From assembly GCA_947311845.1 (NCBI GenBank), contig CAMZMU010000089.1, positions 18,232,336 through 18,296,335 of the forward strand: a stretch of 64,000 bases of DNA, read 5' to 3'. The stretch's first letter is position 1. Each line of letters begins with the position of its first letter. Source of the DNA: Poa pratensis (Eukaryota > Streptophyta > Magnoliopsida > Poales > Poaceae). The position numbers and the translations under genes were made by a program. The notes below the pieces were generated by a model. It worked only from the letters and a program-made list of their open reading frames with translations. It was not told the origin of the DNA and made no database searches. Of the stretch, positions 34,178 through 45,604 are shown one piece after another.

Positions 34178-34199
34178 AGCAATATGCGACATGCCGGTT

Positions 34200-35881
34200 C
34201 ACTACAGCAAACAGGCGGTACGCCGACGGCTTCGACGGCTTGAAGCCGTCGGCATAGGCCCGAAAACCGTCGGCGTAGCCTTTGCCGACGCGTATGGCCC
34301 TCAGCGTTACACGCCCTCGGCTCAGCCTATTTTGCCGTCGGCGTAGGCTATGCCGACGGCCCTACGCCGACGGCATTTTTTCCAATTTTTTTAAATTTTC
34401 AAAAAAAAATTGAACTTTTTTTAATTCTATTCCGAAATTTCCCACTTAACCACACACTTAATATCTGATTACACACTTAATCTCCGGTCAAAGTATTTAT
34501 CCTGATCAAACTTCTCATTCGGTCACCCATCCTCAAATTGCTCTCACACAAGCATGCTTAACTTTTAAGTTCATTGCAAATTAGCTTTCAAATGAGAAGT
34601 GAGAACTTACTGATATTAGTATCCTATTAATCATATTAACCCCTCGGTCATGATGTTACACTTTTTTATTGTTTAAATTTTAAAAATTTATTTGAATAAA
34701 TAACAATGATTATGTAATAATATTTTTTGAATAAATAAAAATAAAATGAATTTTACGTTATTTTTTCCTTTTTACATTTAATATGGAATAATTCATATCT
34801 TTAAATCTGTAAATCGAAATTTGACAAATAAAATGTCTAAATCGATTAGAAAAATGAGAGGAATTCAAATATGACGTCCATATCATCTTTTGCATCACAA
34901 CTAGTGGTTATATCACAGAAATATCGATAGTTTTAGAAAATTTGACCTCTTTCGATGATTAGTCATGGTGGCCATTTTGACCTTTTTTTTTTAAATCAAA
35001 TAAAGTGAAAAAACCTCAAAAGAGATGTCCTCTGGCATGGAGTCCTTTTACGTGTACTAGTTGCTATGAAAAATGATAAACTTGATTTTTGACAAATTAT
35101 TCAAAAAAAATCTTCACAAAAAGGTCTATCATGTATAAAAATATATAAGTTTCAAGCGAAATCACCAAATTATAATCATTCCCACGGCATAGTTTGTGAT
35201 AAAACTCTCATATTCGACAAATTGGTGTATCTTGGTATAGGAAACAATGGTTCCGAAGGGATTTTTCAAATTATTTTTATAAATATCATTTTCCTTTTTC
35301 TAAGTGGCAAAAATGACTTTTTTTTGTGAACCAAGTACAAAAAATATGGTGCAAAATGGCACCCATCTAATTCTCAAAAAGAGTAGTCCACATTTGATGG
35401 ATAATCCCCAAGTATTAGGAATTTTCTTGATTTCTACCTAATTTCGCCTAGTTAAATGAGTTTTGTGCCGATTTTTTGAAAGTAATTTCACCTAGTTAAA
35501 TGAGTTTTTGTGATGCAAAAGATGATAGAGTTGTCATATTTGGATTCCTCTCATTTTTCTAATCAATCTAGACATTTTATTTGTTAAATTTCGTTTTACG
35601 TATTTAAAAATATGAATTATTCCATATTAAATGAAAAATAGAAAAAAAAATGAAAAAACATACCTATGCCGTCGGCATAGCTCAAAAAAGATGGACGCTA
35701 CGCCGATGGCTACGCTACGCCGACGGCCTGGATAAGCTACGCCGAGGGTGGCCGTCGGCGTAGCCAGGCTACGCCGACGGCTTTTTGTACGCCGAGGGCC
35801 GCGTCGACGGCTGGCCTCGTCGGTGTGTACGCCGACGGCCCCGACAAAAAGCCGTCGGCGTAGCTCTCTGTTCCTGTAGTG
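34200..35881. mobile_element. Non-autonomous CACTA transposon, 1.7 kb
   Basis: Ends CACTACAG at left and CTGTAGTG at right, with 3-bp duplications GTT (34197-34199 and 35882-35884). Both subterminal zones are packed with copies of GCCGTCGGCGTAG in both orientations, the typical CACTA transposase-binding arrangement. The AT-rich interior has no coding capacity. The interior shares phrases (TATCTTTAAATCTGTAAATCG) with the CACTA element at 52.6 kb. Confidence 0.92.
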
Positions 35882-36310
35882 GTTTGAATGCCCTATGTAA
35901 TTTATGTCGCTATGTACGGTTAAATCGTGTGAGGTCTTCTACTTTCAATTTGTGAACTTTGCTAATCATGCTTGTAAGTTGATATATATGTTACTGTTAC
36001 TAACTTTAGATATAGAGCATTGCATATCTCTAATATTTGTACTTCAGTGTACACTCTTGGATGTGTTGGCTGGTGTGTGCTGTGGGTCCATATACTATCA
36101 ACATGCCAGCATGGCCAAAGTAGTAACCACATCCAAGCACACTGATTTAACCTTTTCCATAATTGATCTAAGGCGACGTATCCGTGCAAACTCCAATCCA
36201 GTGAAAACCTGAAAACTTCCGCTCTCAGTCGTTGGATACTGAACGAACAGCTGAGATACAAGGTGGGATGCTCCGCCCGCTGCTTAAACAAATTTTGCGA
36301 AAACACTCTG
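35882..36310. other. Former 3' flank of DUF3615-like gene, no gene seen
   Basis: AT-rich, continuous with the gene's 3' side before the CACTA insertion. No domain. Confidence 0.35.
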
Positions 36311-36322
36311 CGTTGAACTTCC

Positions 36323-36590
36323 TTGCCGCCTAGGCACAGTTCTCGGCCCCGCCGTCATCTCCAGCGCGGCCGCGCGCCTGGCCCTGCTGCGTCCAGTCCT
36401 GACGCCACCCCCATCCCTCCCCCGCGCGCCTTCTTTCTCGCTCGCCTTCCTCGCCTAGGGTCAAACCTATATGCTGCTGATGAGAATTGGGACATGTTGG
36501 ATGTAAGGGTGGAGATGGGTGTGAGGAAAGAGACGTCAAGACGCAGTATTGCCGTGTTTTAATTTGAAGTCAACATAGCTGAAAATACAA
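36323..36590 (+). pseudogene. PPR C-terminal fragment (second copy) in a chimeric ORF
   Basis: 36462-36590 copies the PPR E-domain end (SNLYAADENW, VRVEMGVRKETSRRS), matching 27850-27985 with a deletion that drops residues after ENW. It is open in frame with about 46 upstream GC-rich codons of unknown origin starting at the ATG at 36323 and ending at 36562. The fusion probably arose by the rearrangement that put foreign sequence inside the second PPR copy. Unlikely to be functional. Confidence 0.7.
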
Positions 36591-37791
36591 AAGCTCCTAC
36601 TCCCACTTTATTGCCTTCTTCCTCGGTTGCTGCATCGGTGTCGGTGGCTTCCGAGGTCACGAGAGGCCGAGAATCTTTGGCTGCATTGTCGAGGAAGGTG
36701 AGGAGGTTGCGGCGGCGGTAAGGTGTGGGAATAGAGGGAAGATTGGATTTTTTGGCGGTCGGGGCGGCAATGTAGAGGGAGGAGGAGACTTGGGCGCCTG
36801 CTGTGTGTCTATGACGGGGCAAACCCGCCCGCCGGAGGGCATGTCCGGTTAATTTACGACACTCTCGAACAGGCCCCCAAGTTTGGAAGGTGGCTCGGGT
36901 GGACGGACCGAATTTGGCTCGGCCCGGATAGATGGGGGATGCCGCTAGGGCCATCTTTTGGGTCCGGACCGCCAATTGGCCTTTGGGGGGGGCCATTTGG
37001 GGGTGCCGGTAGAGTTGCTCTAACAATATGCGGTCGAAAACTTTCCGGTGGAATATATACTCTCCTTACCATTCACGGAAGCTCAACCACTTGATGGGGC
37101 AGTTGGTTCTGCCACTGCAGCTTCAGAATTTTGGGAAAGTCACCCACTGAAGCCTGATAGGCCAGTAGCAACATGCCAACGTGGCCAGCAACACCACCTT
37201 CATCGTCGTCCAAACTGCATCGACAAAAATGAGAACCGTGGAAATCAATTTTGAATATCTAAATTAGCTTATGCAAACATATGTATAAATTAATTAGCGA
37301 GCTATCTTTAAGTAGGACCGATGAGCGTTAGGATTAACACCATATATCAGATTTCTCATTCAACAGCAACATGCATGTAAATTAGAGGAGAAATGCTCCA
37401 CACACGACGACATTGTCTAATTAGAATCATGCATGGCGAGGGGAGAGGGGGCAATTGCCCCCATCCCCCGTGTTAAGATGTTAAACTATTTAACATATTT
37501 TTTTAAACATGTATGCAAATTTCTTGTCCAAAGTAGTTAAATTTGTAAATATCTCAAAATTCACTCCAAATGGGTTCAAGCACAAATTAATTAAATGGCA
37601 AGTTAACTGAACTCTCCTTCAGAATTCCTACATAATAGGAATTCATGATCACTGAGTTGGATTGATTTCTCGCATTTGGAACATTCTATATCTAAAGTAA
37701 GGACATTGGTGTTAGAACATGTGCGGTAAAATGCAAACATCAGATTAATCTTATCATACCAGTTTGATTTGGTTCATTGATATATAGGGGC
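36591..37791. other. No gene recognised
   Basis: 36600-37020 is GC-rich with CGGCCCGG-type phrases, open in parts on the minus strand without domains. The remainder is AT-rich. Confidence 0.3.
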
Positions 37792-37999
37792 CCTTCTACA
37801 CAACACCAGTAACTTTTCAAACTCCACTACTATGAGGTATATTTTTTAAGTACAATCATGATTCTTTTGCTGTTACAAGGTAGCACCCAAAATTTTGAAA
37901 GTTTTTGTGCAAATCCAAATTAACCAGAAGAAAGAACTCGATATTTCGTACTATTTGGAGAAAAAAGGTAGGTTGTTGGTGAAATTGGAATATCAGTGT

Positions 38000-38024
38000 G
38001 GGGGGGGGGGGGGGGGGGGGGGGG
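38000..38024 (+). repeat. Poly(G) tract, 25 nt
   Basis: 25 consecutive G where copy A reads GTGTGGTG. Could form G-quadruplexes; length may be affected by sequencing. Confidence 0.85.
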
Positions 38025-38273
38025 TCTTAGTCTCAGGCATCAATTGTCAAGACGCATGTTCTTTGAAATTTTTGGAAATATAATGTTGGTATCCATATCC
38101 ATCATATACTTGTTGATTAGTAGTATGAGGTCATTCTAGTATTGTGTCGCTATTTATAATTGATAACCTCACACCAAAGGACTAGGTATGTAGTAGACAT
38201 TTATGTATGTGCACATTTTTTTCCCCTCAAACACGCAAAATCATTTCACGTATTTTTGTAAGGTCATATTATG

Positions 38274-39052
38274 GGCGTGTTCGGATGTCCTCCAGCTCCT
38301 AACTCCGTGGTGCTCCGGCCCGGAGCGGCACCGAACATGCCAGATCCGCGGAGCCAGATCCGTGGAGCGAGCCGATTTTCCTATACAAATTGCGGAGCAC
38401 CTCTTCTAGCAATCCGCGGAGCACCCGAATGCGGAGCAGCACGATATTACATCGGTATGCCACCGCCAAGTCAAATAACGGTTCGATCCCATCTCCTTTT
38501 CCCTGTCCTACCGAGCAAGCACCCTGACCCCGATCCAATCTCGTTGCCGTCCCCTTCTCTGCTCGCACCCGCAACCGCCCACGCGCCTGCGCCACTCGTT
38601 GCCGCCGCTCGTTCTTTCCGGCCGCCGCCCATCCTCGAGCTCTCCGGCTAGGCGACAACCCCTGCGCCCCTTGCACCTCCGCCCGCAAGCCTCCGTGCGC
38701 GTGACCGACCTACCTCCGTCGAGCAGCAGAGGCGGCCGGCCTCCCTTCATTGAGCAGCAGCGGCGGCCGGACTCCCTTCGTCGAGCAGCAGCGACGGCAG
38801 TTGGTTCCGTGTCCCCGTCCACCTCCTGAAGCATCTTCCTCGACAGGAAAAATCTCTCAAAAAAACAAACTGCCCAGCCCAGCTAGCACAAAAGTCCACG
38901 TTCCTAGTAGGCCAGCCTAAAGGAAATGGGCTTTCGGCCCAGAATAACGGAGGAGCAGCACCGAACGTTTCGTGCTCGTTCAAGACGCAGGAATCGGCAT
39001 GACAGAGCCAGATCTACGGATTTCGTTGGAGCAGGAGGACATCCAACACGCC
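38274..39052. mobile_element. Unclassified DNA transposon with about 20-bp inverted ends
   Basis: Ends GGCGTGTTCGGATGTCCTCC and, inverted, GGCGTGTTGGATGTCCTCC differ by one base gap. Flanking TATG occurs on both sides (38270-38273 and 39053-39056). Copy A lacks the insert at the corresponding place (28460-28660), which supports mobility. The GC-rich interior is open on both strands (for example 38299-38688 minus) without a recognised domain and may be captured gene sequence. Confidence 0.65.
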
Positions 39053-39119
39053 TATGTATTATCAGTCGGTGTGGTTACCTTTCTTTATTAAATAGTATAT
39101 GTATCTTATGTAAGTTGAT

Positions 39120-40415
39120 TTTGTCCCTCTTTCTCTTTTGTTTACACATGCAGATATTTCATGTTTGTCATTGCTTGACTGATAAATCAGGACAAAATGT
39201 GAAGAGAATTAAGCGGTTAAAATTGTAATTAATTGGGATTGGGCACCCCATTTGCCAGCTCTTTTTGCAAAATTATGGATAAGCGGATGTATATGCCGCT
39301 AGTCCGGTGGTAAGTCTGTTTGAAGTTGACATAAAGACATCCACGTTTCTCATGAGCTTGGTAAACATGACACAAAATAGGAGTAATAAGTTTAAATAGT
39401 TTAAAGGTAGCACATGAAAATTTTACTTAGAATGGCAAGAAAATACCACATATAGGTAGTTATGGTGGACACAGATGGCATGGATTTTGGCTCAAGGTTT
39501 TGGATGCACGAGAAGCATTCCCTCTCAGTACAGAGTTTATGCTAGCAAGGTTATTTGAAGCAAACACAGGATATCAAACCGACACAGCAAGTCTTATATG
39601 AAAACATATTGCAAACATTATAAGACTTACACTGTCTTTCTTGTTAACCAAACCTCTTTACTAGAAAATAGATAGACCTTAGAGATACCAATCATGCAAA
39701 CCAAATTTCAACGAGCTTTACGGTAGTTCTTCATTAATAGGTTTTAATACATGATGCAAAAGCTTAAACATGAACTACTTGATAACTCAAAACAATTGAC
39801 AAGTATCAAATTATCCAATACAGTGATCTACAAGAATATGTAAGCTTTTTCCATTATACCATCTACCACAAAAACAATTTTCTGTTCCAACCAAACACCA
39901 ATCAATTTATTTCAACATAAACTCTCCAAACAATTATAAGTGAACCAAGAGAGTACTTTCTTTAAAAGAAACTAACAGCTCTGAATAAGAGAAACTACAG
40001 TTTTGCTCCTTGCATGAAGTTGGTAATGCAGACTACAAAAGAAAATAGGTCTACTGTGGACGGCGGCGCCAAGGAACGCCGGCGAACTTTCTCCCGTCGA
40101 AGGCGACACCAACGATGGCGGGGGGTGCGGGCAAGGGCGACGGGCCAGTGCGGCAGCACTCGCGATCTGTCTCTACTCGACGACGGCGCCAAGAAACGGC
40201 AGCGAACGGCGGCAGCGACTCTGTTTCTTTTTTGGCGGACTAGTCTAGTCTGTCTCCTCTCTGTGTTGTGCATGCCTGGATGGATAGAACGTTAGAACAT
40301 AGTCAATTACCCCTTAAAATAATATAAGTTGTCTAATCTAGACCAAACAATCAACGGTAGATACGGCTAAATACTACTAGCGCATGGGACAAGTAATTTG
40401 TACCGTAAAAGAGCC
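39120..40415. other. Copy-B-specific extra sequence, no gene recognised
   Basis: Absent from copy A. AT-rich, with a GC-rich patch at 40050-40250 open on both strands. Probably a transposon whose ends I could not define. Confidence 0.35.
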
Positions 40416-41062
40416 CTATTCTGTAAGCTGATCTTCTCGCTTAAAAAGCAGTCAAAAATCCCACCGGGTTGACAAAGTCATAGACAGCTGCACCGAGTAT
40501 CAAAATTTGTCCCTTATCTATGGATGTTTCCACCGAAAACTTGATACCTCGATCGCATCAAGATTCCTTGGGGTTTAGAGAGATGGACCGAGCATCGAAC
40601 TTGACCCGGCACATCATACTGCCAACAACAAATGGCGGCTTGCACATCGCCATTGCCGGCTCCAGTATATCAGCCGCGTCAGTGACATCTAGCGGCACAG
40701 ATCTGTTCTTCCTAGGTTACCGTAGATCGGCCTGACCAAGTACAACAAGGGAAGGTCCTGCCTGGTTCAGTCAGCTAACGTTGATGGCAATGCAATGCAA
40801 TGCAAGAAACTTGGATCATCGATCTTTCCCTGCGCCGGACGTTATCTTGTTGTTCGTTTGTCTGCCGGCGTAAGAAATAGGGCTTCGCTGAAAGGGACAG
40901 GCTCGTCCAACTTGATGCCAGAAAACCATGTGAACTCCTCCGCGGAATTGTTCAGAGGTCTTGTGTGTCTATCTTTTCAGTCGATGGTTTCACTTTCACA
41001 TACCTACTAGGGGGTAGAAGTTTCTGCTTCGACTTGGAAATTAGGCACCCCTTTGTTACGTA

Positions 41063-41213
41063 CTCACTCCGTTCCATAATATAAGATGTTGTAGGTGGTA
41101 CACATGTTGTCTAGATTCCTACGGATATGTACATTAAAACATGTCTAAATATATAAGTGTCAATGTAAATGTGGTAAAAGTCTAAAACATTTTATACCGT
41201 GGAACGGAGGGAG
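41063..41213. mobile_element. Stowaway-type MITE
   Basis: 151 bp between TA dinucleotides (41061-41062, 41214-41215). Inverted ends CTCACTCCGTTCCATAATAT and CTCCCTCCGTTCCACGGTAT are typical of Triticeae Stowaway copies. Absent from copy A. Confidence 0.85.
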
Positions 41214-41459
41214 TACGTCGCTGGTTCCACATCGGCTTGTGGTTGTCGTGGAGACATCGACCTGACGAATATCTCACCAACAACCTAATCCTTTCATAGC
41301 TGGGTGTACTGGTGTAGTGAGTGGCCCAGAGATCGATTTGTGCTTGCGGCTGACATGGATGGGGCTGTGCATATCGGTTCTGGTTAAGCAAACATACCTA
41401 CAATCTAGCCATCTAGGCACTAACTTAATACTCCTATCACTATCAGGCTCCATTTGCCC

Positions 41460-42215
41460 TTCCTCTTTTTTTTTTTTTTTTTTACTTTTGCTTAAATAAA
41501 CCTAGCTACCATTATACACCAGCATTTGAAATGGTAGCATTCTAGTTGCACTAGAATTGTGTCTGCAGGAGACGACACTCCATCGGTTCGAAACTTCATG
41601 ACGTTTTAGACATCGACTAGACACACGTTTTGGATGCAGTATTTTTTGGAGTACATAAACTATAATATGGTACTCCCCCCGTTTCACAAAACAAGGCAAT
41701 ATCAATAAGTCTAAACCAAAACATATTTTCAAAGTATGTTGACCAAATAGATTAAATGTTGATATTTTCTTGTATTTTCATAGCCAAAGTATGTTTTCAC
41801 TTTTTAACCAAATTTATAGCGAAAAACACTTCTCGATACCGAGCTCCACTGCTCCCGGTTTTCAAAAAAATTGAAAAGTTTATTTCTTTATCTCAAAAAT
41901 TGTGAAAAAATCATACAAGTACATATACATGTCTACTGTGTACGCCCAATTTCAGAGAAATATTTTTTCATACGTAGCCTGCACAAAAAAGACAAATCTA
42001 TCGAGTAAAATGAGTTCTTTTACATGTATCATTGAGCGAAACTATGCAGATATGTAGACAACATGTATATGTCATCCTGATTTATTTATTTTTGGGATTT
42101 TTTAAACTTCAAAATACCATTTTCTATTTTTTTATAAGGCATGAGGACTGGAGCTCGGAGCAAAAAGTTCTCTCTCATACTATTTATTGGGATTAATTTA
42201 TAAAATGAAGGTAGT
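41460..42215. other. No gene; poly(T) tract and decayed MITE
   Basis: A T-rich run at 41467-41484. 41671-41800 holds one end of a MITE-like sequence (CTCCCCCCGTTTCACAAAAC). Nothing else recognised. Confidence 0.35.
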
Positions 42216-42739
42216 ATGATAATATACGTCTTTAAGACATGCCCGCTGTATTCCAACACATATAGTGAAAGACAAAGGCGGTTAATTGTGCTAGACAAAG
42301 CAGAAGGGCGAGCATTTTGGATTTTTCGGGCGGGTGTTGTTTTCATCGTCGAAAAGGAAATGTTTAGTTGGGGTGGCAGCTTCGCATTTACATGGAGGAG
42401 ACAGATCGAGAGTGGCCCGGCCCCACTCTCCTCCTCTTGTCTTAACACTAACCAATTAATTAAGTGATCATCAACTTTGCACATAGATTATGAGGCATCT
42501 GTCCCACGCGCGCGAAAGTCAAATGAGGCAATCGTGCTAGTAGCTCCACTTTGCCTAGTTGCCTACTTGCCTGCCTGTGGAATGAGGAGTCCAGAGGAAT
42601 CGATCTCAGACCAGTGACATGCAAGATCAAGCTGGACCAATGTCGCTTGGTGCCTACCTAATTAACCTAGCAATCCTTGATACTATTATCTTTAGATCTG
42701 TATTTCATTATCATTGTTTACCACTAAATTCAAAAAAAA

Positions 42740-43330
42740 AAATCATTGTTTACCACAGTCTGTCACTACTGTCTACTGATCCGATGTAGGAGTAGGAGAT
42801 TTTAATATTTTGCTATGATCTCACTCGAGATTTTAAATGGTGCGCGACCGAACAGCGAGACAGGTACATAAATCTAATTTTATCATAGCATACTCACAGA
42901 AAAGTTTAAATTATTTCTATTGAAGTACAAAATCACAAACAACAACAGCAAGCTAAATGAAATCTGAATATGAACTCGGCATCGATTAGTTGGCTAATGG
43001 TTGTGTGTACTGCCCCGATTATCGTTATCATTGTTTACCACAGTCTGTCACAATTGTCTACTGATCCGATGTGGTAGTAGGATATTTTAATAATTTGATT
43101 GATCTCACTCGAAGTTTTAAATGGTGTTTAATTGAACAACAAGACGAGCACATAAATCTTTTTTTTTTTCGATGACACGCTCGCAGATAAAGCTAAACTT
43201 ATTTTCTATTGTAGTACAAAATCACAAAACACAACAACAAGCCAAAAGAAATCTGAAAGGAAACTCGGCGTCGATCAGTTGGCTAATGATTGTGAGCGCC
43301 GCCCACGGTTATCGCTATCATTGTACAAAT
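42740..43330 (+). repeat. Tandem duplication, two units of about 300 bp
   Basis: Unit 1 (about 42740-43024) and unit 2 (about 43028-43330) share TTGTTTACCACAGTCTGTCA, CTACTGATCCGATGT, GTACAAAATCACAAA and AGTTGGCTAATG. A third, more diverged unit lies at 45350-45500, directly before the DUF4228 3' UTR. The repeats appear derived from that gene's 3' flank. Confidence 0.75.
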
Positions 43331-44820
43331 CCTACTACCAATGAGAGGAAAAAAACAATGTGCTGAAAGAGCGGCTCGCCGTTAAAAACTCTTGCGTACA
43401 ATCTGTGACGAGTTATCGAGAGGTTTTGAGTGTATACGCTTTAAGTCGATGGTTTGACATCTTTACCTGTACAGTTTTCCGCATGGTGAATATCTCACAT
43501 ACATCTGAACATAGGAAACTCTAAGGGTAAGGGTGATCCCTCATTTGTCCCCACCCTATTTGTTCCGAGAAGTGGGGTGGACAAAATTATCATCGTATCC
43601 AAGGGGAGTTCTCATTTGTGTGAACATTTTCCCTCATTTTGTGTACACAACGATACTTGGAACCTCACCCATTTTCATAATTTTTCTCCACTTCAAGAAA
43701 TTAAACTCCTGCTAGTGCCACTCCGATGCCAAAGCCCTCACATTGAATCACCCACGGTGACATCCATATCAAGGTCGCCTTGTTTAGCAGCCAACACCTT
43801 CCATCCCCGCACCCGAAACAAGCCATCGAGCTGAGATATCTTTCCCCATACTTCTGTTCTCCTCATCCCCATTACGATCACCGCTCACTTGAGACCGCAG
43901 ACCCGACCGAGGTGTGGGAGGCGGGTAGGAAGCGGCCCCGTGGCGCACCGTACAATGTGAAGTATATATGAGAGCTTTGGTGCCGAGTTAGCCGTGCTTG
44001 GCAAGGAGATCCTACGGGAGGGCAAACGTGGGTGAGGTCGCTGGATCGGAAGCACGGAGCTGCGGCATGGTTGGGAGGAGAGAGGAAAAGCAATGGCAGT
44101 ATGTCAAAGTCGGGCGAGCGGCGTACTGAGGTTTGCAGAGACAAGAAGATTAGATAGGAAAAACAGTGTTGGTAGGCGTTACTGTTTGGCAAGTGGGGCC
44201 AGCTACTAGGCCGCAGATGTGGAGGCGGACAATGCAAAAATTAATGATTCCCCGTTTCTCCCTCAAATTTTAGGAGAAATGAAAGATGTCAACACGTGCT
44301 AAATAAAAATGGACGAACAAGGACGCTCTTGGGCAGATTATTGAACAAAATGAGAATTTAAAAAGTCCTTGAATTGGAGTTTCCCTCACGTAGCAGGGTA
44401 CATTGGCGAAAAGTTTCAGCTCCCGAGTTCGTCGTAGCTCTTTTTGTTTTTGAAAACCTGTACTTTTAACTACAATAAATTGAAATATAGACAAGTGCAT
44501 GCATTGATGTCGTAAGTGCTTTCAAAATTTTGTCTGACATATATGCTTAGGTATGAAAAACAAATATGGGTCGTAATCATGCTTATTTCCGTTTTGGAAC
44601 CATAATCTCGTCTTTTTTACACATCCCAATATATATAGTTTTATTCAACAAGATTTACGACGTATCTGCAAAAATGAATTTTTAATCTTCCAAATAACAT
44701 TTATTTTTATTTTTGTTAAACAGGCTTCATGGAGCTCAGGAGTCAAATCGACCCAGTGGGAAGCCATACAATTCAAATTCAAACGTCATCTATTTTGGAA
44801 CAGGTATAGTGAGCTAATTT
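43331..44820. other. No gene recognised
   Basis: 43510-44280 has mixed GC with short ORFs on both strands and no domain; possible unclassified transposon. The remainder is AT-rich. Confidence 0.3.
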
Positions 44821-44829
44821 ACAAGAGGG

Positions 44830-45500
44830 CCTAAACATTTTGGATTTATCCGGTGTGTGTTGTTTTGATCGTGAGAAAAGGAATGTTAGTTGGGGTGGCA
44901 GTTTCGCATTCACATCCATCGAGGAGGGAGCGTGACCTAGACACACAGAGGCACAGAGCAGCCCGTCCCCCGTCTGCTCCTCTTGTCTTAACACTAACTG
45001 GTTGCCTTCAAAAAAAACACTAACTGGTTAATTAAGTAATCATCACCATAGATTACTACTCCCACGAGCGCGAAAGTCAAATGAACGAATCATGCAAGCA
45101 GGTAGTGAGTAGTTGCCTGCGGATGTGTCTCAGACCAAGACCAAGACCGGTAAGTACTTTCTCCGTCCCAAAATAAGTGTCTCAAGTTTGCCTATAAAAC
45201 ATGTCTAGATAAATCTAATTTTGGGCAAACTTGAGTGGGCAAACTTGAGACACTTATTTTTGTACGAAGGGAGTAGCAATCAAGCTGGAGGACCAATGGC
45301 ACCCGCCTAATTAACCAACCTGTTCATCTTAGTATTTTCATTATTATTCAGTTTGGCTGCTGATCCATGTAGTAGCAGGCAATTTTAATCAGTTGATCTA
45401 ACCTCATCACGCAAAGTTTAATCAGCATGATACGCAACCAATCGGACGCTGAAACAAGCTAAACTAAATTTACATGGTACAAATCACAAACAACAACAAG
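44830..45500 (+). repeat. Segmental duplication, copy C
   Basis: Third copy of the block with TTAGTTGGGGTGGCAG, TCTTGTCTTAACACTAA and GCGAAAGTCAAATGA, matching 29900-30345 and 42300-42790. It leads into the DUF4228 3' flank and is interrupted by a MITE. Confidence 0.75.
45157..45273. mobile_element. Stowaway-type MITE
   Basis: 117 bp between TA dinucleotides (45155-45156, 45274-45275). Long inverted ends share AAATAAGTGTCTCAAGTTTG, so it folds almost end to end. Absent from copies A and B. Confidence 0.85.
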
Positions 45501-45604
45501 AAGAGATCTAATCTAATTTCTTGATGGCACTCACAGAAACAGCTGAACCAGATTTTCCTGCTACACAACACAAAACAACAACAGGAGCACCAAAAAGAAC
45601 TGAA

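Larger units (their letters stand above)
37792..42800 (+). repeat. Segmental duplication, copy B
   Basis: Collinear with copy A (28003-30345) but expanded by insertions. These are a 0.8-kb inverted-repeat element (38274-39052), about 1.3 kb of extra sequence (about 39120-40415) and a MITE (41063-41213). The blocks keep order and orientation, so copies A and B descend from one tandem duplication that included the PPR 3' part. Confidence 0.75.
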
